Positions 13,401-24,600 of a stretch of 64,000 bases of DNA are shown piece after piece; position 1 is the stretch's first letter, and every line of letters begins with the position of its first letter. The DNA is taken from positions 1,989,730-2,053,729 of the forward strand of contig CAIIXF020000007.1 of NCBI GenBank assembly GCA_903813345.2. The letters run 5' to 3'. Source of the DNA: Owenia fusiformis. Its lineage: Eukaryota; Annelida; Polychaeta; Sabellida; Oweniidae. The notes below the pieces were generated by a model. It worked only from the letters and a program-made list of their open reading frames with translations. It had not been told where the DNA came from and did no database searches. Made by a program: the position numbers and the translations under genes.

Positions 13401-16400
13401 TATAACTGTTTTTGTTAACATTTTTTGTTTTTTAGTGCAATCGTTTTTTGTTCCTTTTTACCAATTCTTGAGAATGAAATAAAATATCTTTCCGAAGCTT
13501 GTTAGAACAAAATAGCAAACAACATTTTCTTACACCTCTCAATATTTAATAGTAAGGAAATTTTGGTTGATTTTACAAAAAGCATTCAAAAAATTAAAAC
13601 AAAAAACCAGAAATAGATAAAAATTAAGATAAACCTTTTACTTCATTGACAAGATACTTTTTTAAGTCAACCAAAATTTCCTTTGTACAATTACAATATT
13701 GAGAGAACTAAACACGTTGTGTTTATGTCATTTTGTTCCAATGAGGTTTGGATAGATGTTTCATTTCATTCCGAACATATGATGCCAAGAACAAAAGAAG
13801 TGTCCGGTGTGTTTTCTAAAAGAATATAGAGACAAGTATATATATTTATTTCAAATTATATTGTTACCAATCAAAAGATGGCCATTAAATTGACGATATG
13901 TAATATTTTCAGAAATTTTTGATGACTGGTTTAAGAGAAACGTGTGTTAAAAAAGTTCACCATATCGATACCCATCCTTTGTCTTTCGATGGAACATCTT
14001 TCAGTTTAATTCCTTATTCAGGATTGGCAAGTCTATAAAGAAAACTAGCACCCGAGCATGTCTCCTAATTCTAGCAAGTTAATTAATGCATAGAGATGTT
14101 CTATGCATCCTTTGATCGTGTCTAATGTACAGCTTATACACATGTGGTTTGGCCAGTAAATTATTCATGGCAGCTGCTCTATCAAATAACTGATAATGAA
14201 TTGACTGATGGATTTCTCATTTTTCCAATAATTATATCATGGGCTCTACCCATGATTATATATATACATTTGTTTCACTACATGTCATGCTGATAATTCG
14301 TTTTGTGTTATTAGCAGCAATTTGTTTTAATGTTATAGCCAAGACAAAGAAAGCTTTCTATTATGTATTTCTTATATTAGATACATGTATCAGGGGCGGA
14401 TCTGGGAACCAACAAGGGGGGGGGCCCAAACTTCTTGTCTGATAAAAGAACTTCCGCGTTTGCTGGAAAAAAATTTTGGGTCCACACAAATCCGCCAGTG
14501 TGTATTAACATAAATTGTATTACTGAAGCATCAATATCACGCGGTACTAACTCACCGGGGCGTAGCGAAACCAAAACGCCCCGTTAATTTGAATTTCAAA
14601 CCTACCCTTTCTTCGGAAAATCAATGATTGTGAGTCTCACAGTGCACCATTTTTCTTCAAACTTGTTCCATTAAAACCTTCACAGAAATACCTTTCACTC
14701 GAGACATTGCTTTTGTGTACAGATCGCTTGTTTTAGCAGCGTTTTGGTCCCCAGATGTGAGAAGGTGCAAATCTTCAGAGATTTCAACCAAAAGCTTCGA
14801 TATATCGCCAGTTCTTTTATTATACTCCCCTATATTTTGCACAAGGACTCCCATTACAACCCTCCATCTCTGCATAAACATATTTATTACATTAAACGCA
14901 CCAATTTCCAAAAGTCCTACGCATCTGTTTGAAATTGATCAAAACGCCCCGTTCTCTTCCAAAACGATGTCATCTCAGATTTACATTATAAGCATATGTC
15001 ATCTTTGAACCCTTGGGTTTCTCCCCCTCTTGGGGGTTACGATGATAAACTTTGTATGAAAAATAATTCACTTTTGATTTTATTTGATCGGCAATTTATC
15101 AAACCATATGCCATATTTACCATATGCAGTGTAAATAGCGCCTAATGTAGAAGTTTGTCTTATTTTGAAAAATAAGTCATTTTAAACGGGCCAGTATATA
15201 TTGTAGCGGACCAGTTCATTTTGAAAAAGTACTGGTCAAGCTTGACCAGTAAGATTTGAAACGGACCAGTTGTTTTAAGGTACCTACTGGTCTGCTTGAC
15301 CAGTGAGTAATTGGCTCTTATGATGCACCCTGTTGCCAACATGACCCTTGCAAAAAGATTCATTGAAAATGTGTACTTTTAGTGATTTCGTTCTTTTTAG
15401 ATGATTTATAGAAAAAATTGTAATGTGTGAATTTAAGCAAAAGACTCATTGTAGCTGCTTCATTCCACTCAGGCGTTGTTTCCTAAACTTTGCATTCCCG
15501 CTGCGCGGTCATGCAAAGGTTTGGAAACAACACCTTCATGGTATGATTCAACAAACAATGCATTGAGTCTTGAGCTTAGATCCTTTAACCTTGGCCTATG
15601 TGTATCAATCTAGAAGTTTTGAGAAGGGCAACATCATACCATATTCAAGGAAAATATTGGGGTTCTTTTCTGGAAAATTGGGAGAAAACCAGTAAAAAAT
15701 TAGAGTTTAAATAGGATTTTTTTTCTAAAAATCAGGCAGGCCCGTAGCCAGCTTTCGCCAAGTGCAGGGTTCACTTTTCAGAAAAATTCCAGGGCCAGGG
15801 GGTCACTTAAACATTAAACAAAGGAGTGGTATCGATATGGAGAACTTTTTGAACACACATTTCTAAAAATTTAACACATCGTCAATTTAATGGTCATCTT
15901 TTGAATGGTAACAATATAATTAAATTTGAAAAAAATATATATACTTTCATCTATATTGTACTATATTGTTTTAGAAAACACATCAAACACTTGTTTTGTT
16001 TTTGGTATTATGTTTCCAGAGTGAAATGAAACATCTTTCCGAACCTCATTGGAACAAAACGACATAAACACAACATGTTTAGGTCTCTCAATATTGTAAT
16101 TGTACAAAGGAAATTTGGGTTGATTTTAAAAAAGTATCTTGTTAATGAAATAAAAGGTTTTTTATCTTGATTTTTATCTATTTTGGAAGGATTTTGTTCT
16201 AAATTTTGAATACTTTTTTTAAAATCAACCAAAAATTCCTTTGTATTACTATAATATTGAGAGGTCTAAAAACATGTTGTATATGCTATTTTGTTCCAGC
16301 AAGGTTCGGAAAGACATTTTATTTCATTCTCAAGAATTGGTAGAAAGGAGCAAAAACAATTGCACTAAAAAACAAAAAATGTTAACAAAAATAGTTATAT

Positions 16401-18227
16401 AAAATATTTCGAAATAATATTTGCATTAAATTGTTGTCAATGAGTTAACATTACATAAAATACTGTGTTTTTTACAGAATGTTTTCAATGATTGGTTAAA
16501 GAGAAAAAAATTGTTGAATTCAGTTCTCCATATCGATACCACTCCTTTGGCCCAAAATCACATGAAAAATATTCAGAATCAGGAAAAACTGCATGATTTT
16601 GAAAAAAATTTTGGCTAGGGGATGTCTATCAGGGTTGTTTGGAAAAGATCAGGGTTCATTTTCTGATAAATCTGGTTTTCTCTAAAAAAAAATTAAGAGA
16701 AAATCTGGGTTTCTAAAAAATTCAGGAGAAAAATCATGGATTGGACTCTATCAACAAGCACATCGCGACAACACTACTTACCAGTCCACAAAAAACAGTG
16801 AAATCATGTCACCCAAGATGAGCTAATTTCAGGCGAGATTTGGGAAAGAAAAAAGTTTTTTTTTCTCATTCCTGTTGCCAATCCTTAAGGCTTGATTATG
16901 CTAGGACTATGCATACTAGGCCTATCCTTCGCAGAATGATGACTCCAATCCGAGAGAAAAATTGGGTTACAAAAACTTAATTGACAATTCAACAAAATAG
17001 GGAGAAAATCTGGATTGCTAAAAATAAATAAGGAGAAAAATCTGCTGGTTTACAAAAAACAATTTGTTTTTAACAAATAATCGTATATACAGTAGAACCT
17101 GTATATATGAAAACCTGGCTAATCCGAACATCTCCCAATCTGAACAATTTTTTTCGGTCCCATTTTTTCCTCCTATTGACTCCCATGTTAAAAAACCTTG
17201 AAATGTGAACACCTTCCAATTTGAACAGTGAACAGTCATATTTGAAAAAATCACCTGTCTAATTTGAACACTTTTCATAAAATTTCTGATGTTTTATACA
17301 AAATTACTCAAATTTTGTCATGATATCAAAACTTTGGGAAATAATCTTGAATGGTCTCATTCATAATGGGGCTTTCCAGCATGATTAGATTCATTTGAAT
17401 CAAATTTTCAAATTTCTGGAATGCCATAAAGCTATGTGGTCAAAAGAACTATAAATATTTACCGAGAATGTGTTCACATTTCTTCAGAATCCGGATTATT
17501 GCGGATGCAAAACCTCGAAATGGAACACCTCCTAATCTGAACGCTTTTATCCGGTCCTAATGGTGTTCGGATTAGACAGGATTTACTGTATAATAATCTC
17601 TTGTTGCAAAAATGATAGTTTTTTAAAGAAAAATCAGGTGGCTACATAAAAATTAGGGTTTGACTAAAAAATTGGGATAAGCACTAAATATTGGTATTTC
17701 TTCCAATTTGAATCGGAACTTGACAGGTCAGTTACACTATTGGGTATTTTGTGAAAAATTCCCTTAATTTTTAAAGCAGCGGCCATCTCAATAATTTTCT
17801 TTTTTTTGTGTAAAACTATTTACAAATTTACACATTTCCAACAAATATGAAGAAAATCTGTCAACTTCTATTTGAGTTATCTTTCGGACAGACAGACGGA
17901 CTGACTGGTGGAAGGACGGAGGGCTTCACTATATCCTAACTTTGTTCGTTGGGATAATAATTGGTTCAAGAGACCATGGACTTTCAAGACTAACCAACCA
18001 TGACGAATCTCAAGAGAAACTAGTTTTGTACATGAAAGGACTAATACTTACGGTTCTGTGAGTAAAGGGCATGCTTTAATGATCCCTTGTACAATCTGTG
18101 ATCCTTTGAAAAACAGAAGTGGACTTGCTGTGTAACTTGCAAGATTGAGGAAGCGAAAAAGAAGATACAAAATCACGGCCCCAACTGCAAATATAGTGGG
18201 GGACATATTGTCAAATGTGATTCCCAT
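7444..18227 (-). CDS. ABHD2: ABHD2-like monoacylglycerol lipase / serine hydrolase, complete, 8 coding exons
   Basis: Exons in transcript order: 18052-18227, 11814-11989, 11278-11445, 10201-10384, 9430-9630, 8531-8600, 8171-8255, 7444-7607. All have GT-AG borders and matching phases, giving 407 residues against about 425 in human ABHD2. Residues 9-27 form one membrane-spanning helix, so the enzyme is a membrane-anchored alpha/beta hydrolase. Landmarks are YIPPLLWGKSGHIQT (exon 2), CPGIAN and VLNHLGAL (exon 3), the nucleophile elbow GFSMGG with Ser201, NAEDDPL with the acid at 337/338, and KHGGHLGFFE with catalytic His369. All triad residues are present. The family cleaves monoacylglycerols such as 2-arachidonoylglycerol and carries steroid-triggered lipase activity in sperm. 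The start was placed at the first ATG of exon 1 (context actATGg); upstream in-frame codons lack an ATG. An AATAAA overlaps the stop codon, and another candidate lies near 7081 inside the 3' UTR MITE. Confidence 0.93.
7675..7925. mobile_element. MITE family 'gcagaatcagatct', copy 1
   Basis: Terminal repeats 'ttaaagagagaatcaga' and 'tctgattctgccttta' bound a 250-bp body. The body matches, in reverse orientation, the second copy at 20324-20701, including the run 'cattataacttcaccaattt'. The copy lies in the last intron of ABHD2. Confidence 0.6.
10815..11032. mobile_element. 'caggcccgtagccagg' MITE, intact copy
   Basis: Ends 'caggcccgtagccagg' and 'ctggctatgggcctg' are inverted, and both are flanked by the 5-bp direct repeat CATCT (10810-10814 and 11033-11037). 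The interior has G-runs at both ends and 'aaaaactgcatgattttga'. A second, disrupted copy lies at about 15736-16622. It sits in ABHD2 intron 3. Confidence 0.7.
12098..12323. mobile_element. Foldback element in ABHD2 intron 1
   Basis: Arms of about 78 bp match in inverse orientation: the left arm carries 'aagcaacacccaataagtta' and the right arm 'taacttattgggtgttgctt'. The loop (12180-12238) contains 'gtgacgtcataattcaaga', a CRE-like tgacgtca. There is no coding capacity. Confidence 0.65.
13246..13980. mobile_element. 735-bp foldback element 'tatcgatatgg', copy 1
   Basis: The left tip contains 'ggtatcgatatggtgaac' and the right tip 'gttcaccatatcgatacc'. Internal segments are also inverted copies ('gtaaggaaattttggttga' against 'tcaaccaaaatttcctttg'), so much of the element can fold on itself. 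It lies in ABHD2 intron 1. Copy 2 at 15820-16548 is in the opposite orientation in the same intron. Confidence 0.65.
14391..14500. mobile_element. Short 'ggggcggatctggga' element
   Basis: The left end 'caggggcggatctgggaacc' has a partial inverse 'aaatccgcc' at the right. A related sequence starts at 32341 ('gcgcatctgggaacc', then 'aaccaacaaagg') in TROAP intron 13. Only about 110 bp, probably a degenerate MITE. Confidence 0.45.
14657..14911 (-). other. Unassigned protein-like open stretch inside ABHD2 intron 1
   Basis: The minus strand is open for 85 codons with a mixed, protein-like composition, including FMQRWRVVMGVLVQN and SEDLHLLTSGDQNAA, and it reads to a stop at 14657. Upstream the frame is closed by a TGA, but a second frame begins with an ATG at about 14969 and reads MTSFWKRTGRFDQFQ. 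This looks like one reading frame broken by a small indel. I do not recognise the family. It could be a retrocopy fragment or chance. Confidence 0.25.
15736..16622. mobile_element. 'caggcccgtagcc' MITE copy 2, split by a 730-bp foldback element
   Basis: The left part (15736-15819) and right part (16549-16622) together align with the intact copy at 10815-11032: 'caggcccgtagcca', then 'ccagggggtcact', then 'ggcccaaaatcac', then 'aaaaactgcatgattttga'. Between them, 15820-16548 is copy 2 of the 'tatcgatatgg' foldback, with tips 'gtggtatcgatatgg' and 'ccatatcgataccac'. This is a clear nested insertion; the foldback is the younger of the two. Confidence 0.65.
17090..17588. mobile_element. Pogo/Tigger-type MITE, TA target duplication
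   Basis: The left end 'cagtagaacctgtatatat' and right end 'gacaggatttactg' are inverted, followed inward by 'ctaatccgaaca' and its inverse 'tgttcggattag'. TA flanks both sides (17088-17089 and 17589-17590). The CAGTARAACC-type ends, with internal 'aatccgaaca'/'aatttgaaca' repeats, are characteristic of pogo-family elements. No transposase remains. It is in ABHD2 intron 1. Confidence 0.65.
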
Positions 18228-18330
18228 AGTAATGCGAATTTCAGATTTCAATTATGACGATTAAATCCATCCTTTTTGATGACAGCCAGCTGAAAGTGAA
18301 ATCCCACCAGATTACGTTCAAGCCCTACTC

Positions 18331-18367
18331 CGCATGCGCATCAAAAACAAACAAGCGATTTGATTGG
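18331..18367 (-). promoter_or_regulatory. Candidate ABHD2 proximal promoter motifs
   Basis: About 105-140 bp upstream of the ABHD2 start codon are 'cgcatgcgca' at 18331-18340, which is close to the NRF-1 palindrome, and a CCAAT box in the sense of the gene (inverse 'gattgg' at 18362-18367). Their spacing and location fit a TATA-less proximal promoter. No transcript start can be read from the sequence. Confidence 0.35.
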
Positions 18368-18837
18368 TCTAAATCCACAGCGTACAAACGGTCTGGGAAA
18401 TTTGGAAAGGTAAATTTTATGTTCTCCTCCGTTTATCTTGTTTTTATAACATAATTAAGTGTTTTGTTTAATAATGCTTACGTTTTTGTATATGATAATA
18501 TGATTTCTAAATAATTTGCCTATAAAATCTAACATAGACCTTGTAATTTGGGATAAAAATGCTAAAACATTTCATGTTGATTTTAAATTTTTTATTTTTC
18601 CTTGCTGAAATCAAGTCTAAGTTAACTTACAGTAAAATTTTAAATGTTTGAACTATTTTGAATTTAAAAGATATGCAATCAAATTACTATATTACAAAAG
18701 TATATAAAAAAGAAACATATGTACTTGTCCTAACTTTTGTATATTTCAGATAGCTATGTATAATGTGCAGTAAAGCTGTGGCCTTTTGTAATTTAGGGTT
18801 ACTCACTTCGAGAGCCATGTTAGATTTTGAAACTTAT

Positions 18838-19358
18838 GGCTCTCAAACGGAGAAGTGAACAGCTGATCAATAGTGACCTTTGAAATTGAATTAAGTCGAT
18901 CCGCGGCTTACTTTTGGTCTCTAACTGTGTCTTACATCAGTATCATCAATCCGTGTAAGTATTGGAGCGCTGGAGTACTTCTTTTTCGATCAAGACTTGT
19001 AAATTGTTCATCGAGTTAACGTTTTACAGACCTATTTCCAATATGGCGGTTTGCTAGGTGCGAGATACGCAACGAACGAAATGAATTTTGAGAATTAGTT
19101 AGGTTCGGACAACCTCCGGAGATTTACGAAAATGTCCGAGCAGAAACCGCCATATTCGAATTTGGCAGTAAAACGATTCACTCGACTAACAATTACAAGT
19201 CTTGATCGAAAAAGAAGTACTCCAGCGCTCCAATACTTACACGGATTGATGATACTGATGTAAGACACAGTTAGAGACCAAAAGTAAGCCGCGGATCGAC
19301 TTAATTTGATTTCAAAGGTCACGATCATTGAGCTGTCCAAATGCTCCGTGGGAAAGCT
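18838..19358. mobile_element. 520-bp foldback element between ABHD2 and TROAP
   Basis: Arms of about 200 bp are inverted copies, for example 'aagtcgatccgcggcttac' against 'gtaagccgcggatcgactt', and 'ggagcgctggagtacttct' against 'agaagtactccagcgctcc'. The loop is near 19060-19140. The arms are CpG-rich compared with their surroundings. There is no ORF of note. Confidence 0.7.
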
Positions 19359-19749
19359 ATTATATCAAAATCCAAATAGCTTTCGCAGGAAGTAAATTTA
19401 GGGTGTTTCAGCCATGTTAATTTTCCAGAAAATACCATGGCAGAGTAACTTAGGTCCAAAACCTTCTCTATATTCCGGCTTTGAGTGATTTTTTACCGCC
19501 GACCTGATATTCAATATTTGTAAATCATGGTGACACAAGCACAGTTGTTATAGATCTCTTGAGTTTGCGGTTCTTTCCGAAAATAAATTGTGAAATATCT
19601 TGATCCAGACAAGCAACGCTTCAACTTGAATATGATTATTAATCATTCTTATAAATATTTATAAGAATTATTAATTAGGACTTCTAGGTGCGTGTGACAC
19701 TTTTTCTAGATTACATACGAAATCAATGAAGTTACATCTAGCTGTAAGC

Positions 19750-20773
19750 TAGAGACTTGAGTAATGGCAGAGAAGCATCAAAATATAAGAGGCCACAGAT
19801 ATGATAGCTAAACTACAAAACAAACTAAAATATACAAAAGTTAGGACATGTATAAATGTTTCTATTTTTACATATACTGTTTCAATATGGTCCTTTGATT
19901 GCTTATTTTATAAATTCAAAGTAGTTCCAAACAGTAGCCTACAGCCGGGGTCTACACTGGCCTCGTGGCCTATATTTATCGCATCCTACATTTGTGGTCG
20001 TACTCGCAAATCATTGGTCAGTCAATGTTTTTACAAAGTTGGAGAAAATACTAAGGATTGCAGAGATTTTCATTTTTGAATCGGAAATATTAAAAGATGG
20101 TGGAAGCTTGTCGGAGGGGGATTCCCCTTATGACTGGTGCATGCCGGGACCGGATGTTCTACTAAATGGAGGAATTTAACGGTTGAAATAAGTTAAATAT
20201 TACACGCAACCTATTGCTATCAAAAACGAAAATCTCTTCATTCTGCCGATAAACCCATACAATTGGCGATTCAACTACATAAGAAGGATTCTTAAATAAT
20301 CATGAATGTATCGAGGTAGGTCATTTAAAGGCAGAATCAGATCTATGGGGGTGACAAAACTGCAAGCAACATGTACATATTGACCTACCAATCTATTCCT
20401 TACAATCTTAAATACAATATCTCCCAGAAGATTCACGCTATGTTATAAATTGGTGAAGTTATAATGGATTCAAAGTGCAAAAATGGGTGAAAAATGTTTA
20501 AATTCTCCCAAATAATAACCATGGTAACCATTCTTAAATAATACATTATTATAAAAATCGTTAGTTTTCCTGATATAAAGTGTGCACTTAGGGGATTTTT
20601 TAGAAAATAGACATGAAAAGGAATGACATAAGCCAGAAATTTTCTGATATTGAAACAATTTTTTGTTTTGCTGCTCGCTAGATCTGATTCTCTCTTTAAG
20701 TATGCAATGCATAGTATTTTCTCCAACTTTGTAAAAACATTGACTGACCAATGGTTCGTGCGTACGACCACAA
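19750..20773. mobile_element. Composite of nested MITE fragments with inverted outer arms
   Basis: The segments 19991-20053 and 20709-20773 are inverted copies ('ttggtcagtcaatgttttta' and its inverse). Between them lie a partial copy of foldback element 2 (about 20098-20337, 'aatggaggaatttaacgg') and copy 2 of the 'gcagaatcagatct' MITE (20324-20701). Just outside, 19760-19800 matches the core of foldback element 3. At least three families are therefore piled up here. Confidence 0.55.
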
Positions 20774-21018
20774 TCTATTATTAGTTCCTAGATCTGAGAA
20801 ATTTTCGATGCAGCGCCCTACTGCAATTATGTCTATATAACTCAGTCAGAAACACAAATGTAACTCATCCCTGGAAATATGAACCTTAATAGTACTATAA
20901 GTGGCACTCACAAAATACCATTAAAATTCGATGAAGGCTTTATAAGAACATTATGATAACCCTTATAATTACTAATTAGATAAAGGATATGCTAAAAAAG
21001 TGATGATGTGCTTAGCAT

Positions 21019-21251
21019 CCAGGGCTCTCACCAGGAAATATTTAGGGTGTGGTGCAGCTAACATCTTCAGAATGACCGTTCAATCGTAATAAATCATATT
21101 TTTGTTATGTTTTATCCTTTTTACATGCTATTATTGTGTATTCAGTCAAGTTTAGACTGTGGAAACAGTCATGATTTGCCAATAGGGTGTGGAGGGAGCT
21201 AAATAGAGTGTGGTGCTGTGCCACAGTCTAAAAGCCTGGCGAGAGCCCTGG
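21019..21251. mobile_element. Small MITE 'ccagggctctcaccagg'
   Basis: Terminal inverted repeats 'ccagggctctcaccagg' and 'cctggcgagagccctgg' (15 of 17 paired) bound a 233-bp element with internal 'agggtgtgg' repeats. It lies about 350 bp upstream of the TROAP first coding exon. Confidence 0.6.
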
Positions 21252-21610
21252 CATCTCATCTGCCTCATCCTGGCTACGCTATATATTATTTTATTCTGAG
21301 TAAAATTTTCACACATTTATGGACTGAAATCCGAGTTTCACTCCACTTATCCATCCACCAGCTTGTATGCAATCAAATCCATGTTGAGGTCACCATTAAT
21401 CAACAAAGTTTACCAAACTGACTATTAATAAAGGATTGGTGTGCTGTCTTCTGATTTACCAGACCTACTCATATCAAGCAAACTAGTTTCAATTTTGAGC
21501 ATTTCAATTTTGAGATTTAAAGTTAAAATGTTTGTCTGTTGATGTTTTAGTAAGGTTAGTGTCCACTAGCCTAGGTTTAGAGACAACACAGATGATAGAG
21601 ACCAGTCAAG

Positions 21611-24600
21611 ATGCCAACTGCTGGAGAAGCTAAGGCCAGGTAAGTCATTTGGCACATGTGATATTATTGCACATTATATCATCCACAGAGACAACCACAT
21701 TGGGACTGACTAAAAAACAAAAATGCTATCAAAGGATGAATCAATGATAATAACACCCATTCCATCTCATTTCTTTTAAAAGTGAGCTTCATTCTGATTC
21801 ACATCTAGTAAATGTGTGATAGAAGTGATAAAAATATAATGAATTATTTTACATATTCTGGATCAAATTACATGGAGGGTTAATTTATTTTTCAAATGAT
21901 GCTTCTATTATTCAGGGTGCAAGGAGCAAAAACCCCATCCCAGGCAGGTCAGAAGGAAAACATCAGACAGACAGTACACTCTGTGAAAAGGTACAGGTTG
22001 AAATTCTTCATTTCAAACAAAGTTTCTCATTGTTTACAATTTGATTCAGGAACAATTTAAGAGAAATTTTTGATTTCAAAATGATGTTAAGATTTCTCTT
22101 TGTTTACAATTTGATTCGGGGACAACTTAAGGGAAATTCTTAATTTCAAAATGTTGTATAGATTTCTCTTTGTTTACAATTTGATTCAGGGACAATTTAG
22201 GGAAAATTCTTAATTTCAAAATGATGTTAAGATTTCTCTTTGTTTACAATTTGATTCACGGACAACTTAGGGGAAATTCTTAATTTCAAAATGATGTTAA
22301 GATTTCTCTTGGTTTACAATTTGATCCAGGGACAATTTAAGGGAAATTCTTGATTCAAAAGTATGCATTTAACATTTCTCTAAATGTTTACAATTTGATT
22401 CAGAAACAGGTGTGAATGTTTGTATTAATTAGCCATTTATGATATTCAAGTCTGTTGTTCTTCCCATTGCTTTTGCTGAAGGGATAATGGCTAATTACAT
22501 GCACAAACTTTACTTAATAGATTATATAAGAGAATGCATGCAACTTAAATAGCCTTATAACTTTCTTTAGCATATAAGATACAGTTGGGGACAAAAATAA
22601 ATGACAAGTCGATTTTCGATCACCATTTCCTAATTATGGTGGTCTGAAAGCCCATAATTTCCAATATTGTCTAGATACATATCCCTTAAAATTTGTATAT
22701 TTTACATTTTGTATAATCTCATCCACTGATTTATGGCCTCTTGTAAATTCTCTTATTTTTAACATGGGAAATCCTCACTTCAGCAAATCCACCTGTCATT
22801 TATTTATGTCCCCAACTGTATCTTGTATTCTGGTACAATTAAGAAGATCATGCAAACTATGTTTCCATAAATAGTCTCAATGTTTTCAATGATACTGTTA
22901 CATTTTTTTCATTCGCAAATTGAAGTTATATTTAATTAAACAAATTTTCTAAAAGTGAAAAAGAGATTAAATTCCAAAAGGAATAATATTTTGAGAATTT
23001 TTATCACACTTTAAAAAAGTGTTGTATTGTCATTGTCTTGTTGATACATGTAGTTGCTAGTATCAAAAAAAACTGTTGCATCTGGCTATTAGCTTGATGA
23101 ATCATTATTCATAAATAAAAAGAAGAGAAAATGTGAAATTTATTATTATCTTTATATAGCTTCAGTAATGATTACTTATATTTTAATAATTACTCTGCAT
23201 TATAATTCTGTATGTGTTTTCAGTAAAATCCCTGTGGCAAGTAGCAAAAGCTCTGTAAAGAAAAGCGTCAAGCTGAACAAGGCTAGGCCAATACCCGACT
23301 TCAACAAGCTTCACCAGAACTGGAGTGATAGGTTTGAACGTGGAAAAGCATGTAGCAAAAAGCCATGTACAGTTGTAAGTTAAAACATTCATAATGTGTA
23401 TTTGGTAAAAATATTCTTCAATTAACAGTTCTGAAAATTGTATTCAAAGTATTCAAAGTTATTCAGAGTAAAGTTTGATTCCAAAATAATGTAAAATTTT
23501 CTCTAAGTTTACAATTTGACATACTTTTTGTCAACCTGACTGAGAAGACCAAATTAAGAGATATTATTTTTGTTTCAGGCAAGTGAATTTGTACTTACAA
23601 AATCTGGTAAAAAAATTCGTCCCAACAAGCCTCAAGATGTTTATGACCATAAACAATACGAAGATGAAGATGAGGAATTTTTCGACCAGAACGCATTGGA
23701 TAAGGTGGTTGCATACAAGGAACCTGGGTAAGCTTTATCATCACTATATTTTATCGGATGTCACATACAGTTATTTTTGTACTTAGGGGCGGGGTCAAAA
23801 TATCGATGTTCATATGGAGACGAAAGTACTTTCGCGGGGGGGGAGGGGGTTTTTGGGCACTTTCGTTGACCAAAAAAACATCGATAATTCGGATCTGATA
23901 TACAAAAAATAATTGGACTTACCCACCTTTTCTGGCGCTATGTTCTGATAAAAAGGCTTGTTTTCAATAGTTCGTGAGCTTTTTTGTGTGATAGGTCCAA
24001 AATATCGGTAGATAAAGACGATAATTCGATCATTTTTCAAATAAATTCCGTACTTTTCCCTCCTCCTTTTGAAGAGTTCAATGCAGTTAAATTGCGAACG
24101 TGTGTTAATTCACCGTAATAATAACCCGGCAAATAGGATACGATTATGCCTCTCATTTGACTTTTAAATCAATGTTTTTTTGAAGTGACCTAAGCTTTCG
24201 TCTAGAGGGGGGGTGGGGGGGTTGTTGTCCAAACTAAATTACTTTCGTCTCCATATGAACATTGATATTTTGACCCCGCCCCTTAAAGGGTTGAGAGCTG
24301 TTGGATGTCCCATCCTTGATAAGCCTGAAATATTTTTGATTTATAATGAAATGTTGATGAAATCTTAAACAGACTGGGACAAATACCTTCTTTTCTGAAA
24401 ATATGTAAAAAGTTCCTCACCAATTTTTACATGAACAATTTTCTCAAGCTTCTATAACAACAGAAAAAATGTTGTACTCCATGTTCAAATGGGAAATACA
24501 GAGATATACTGTAATAATTAACATTTAGATACTGTATTCTGGACTCCAGAACGGACCTTAAGACCATTCTTTTACATTACCCGTCTGTTAAATTGTGCAT

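Noticed and set aside
18225-18251. ABHD2 start eight codons upstream
   Set aside because: That codon is TTG. The first in-frame ATG is at 18225-18227 with A at -3.
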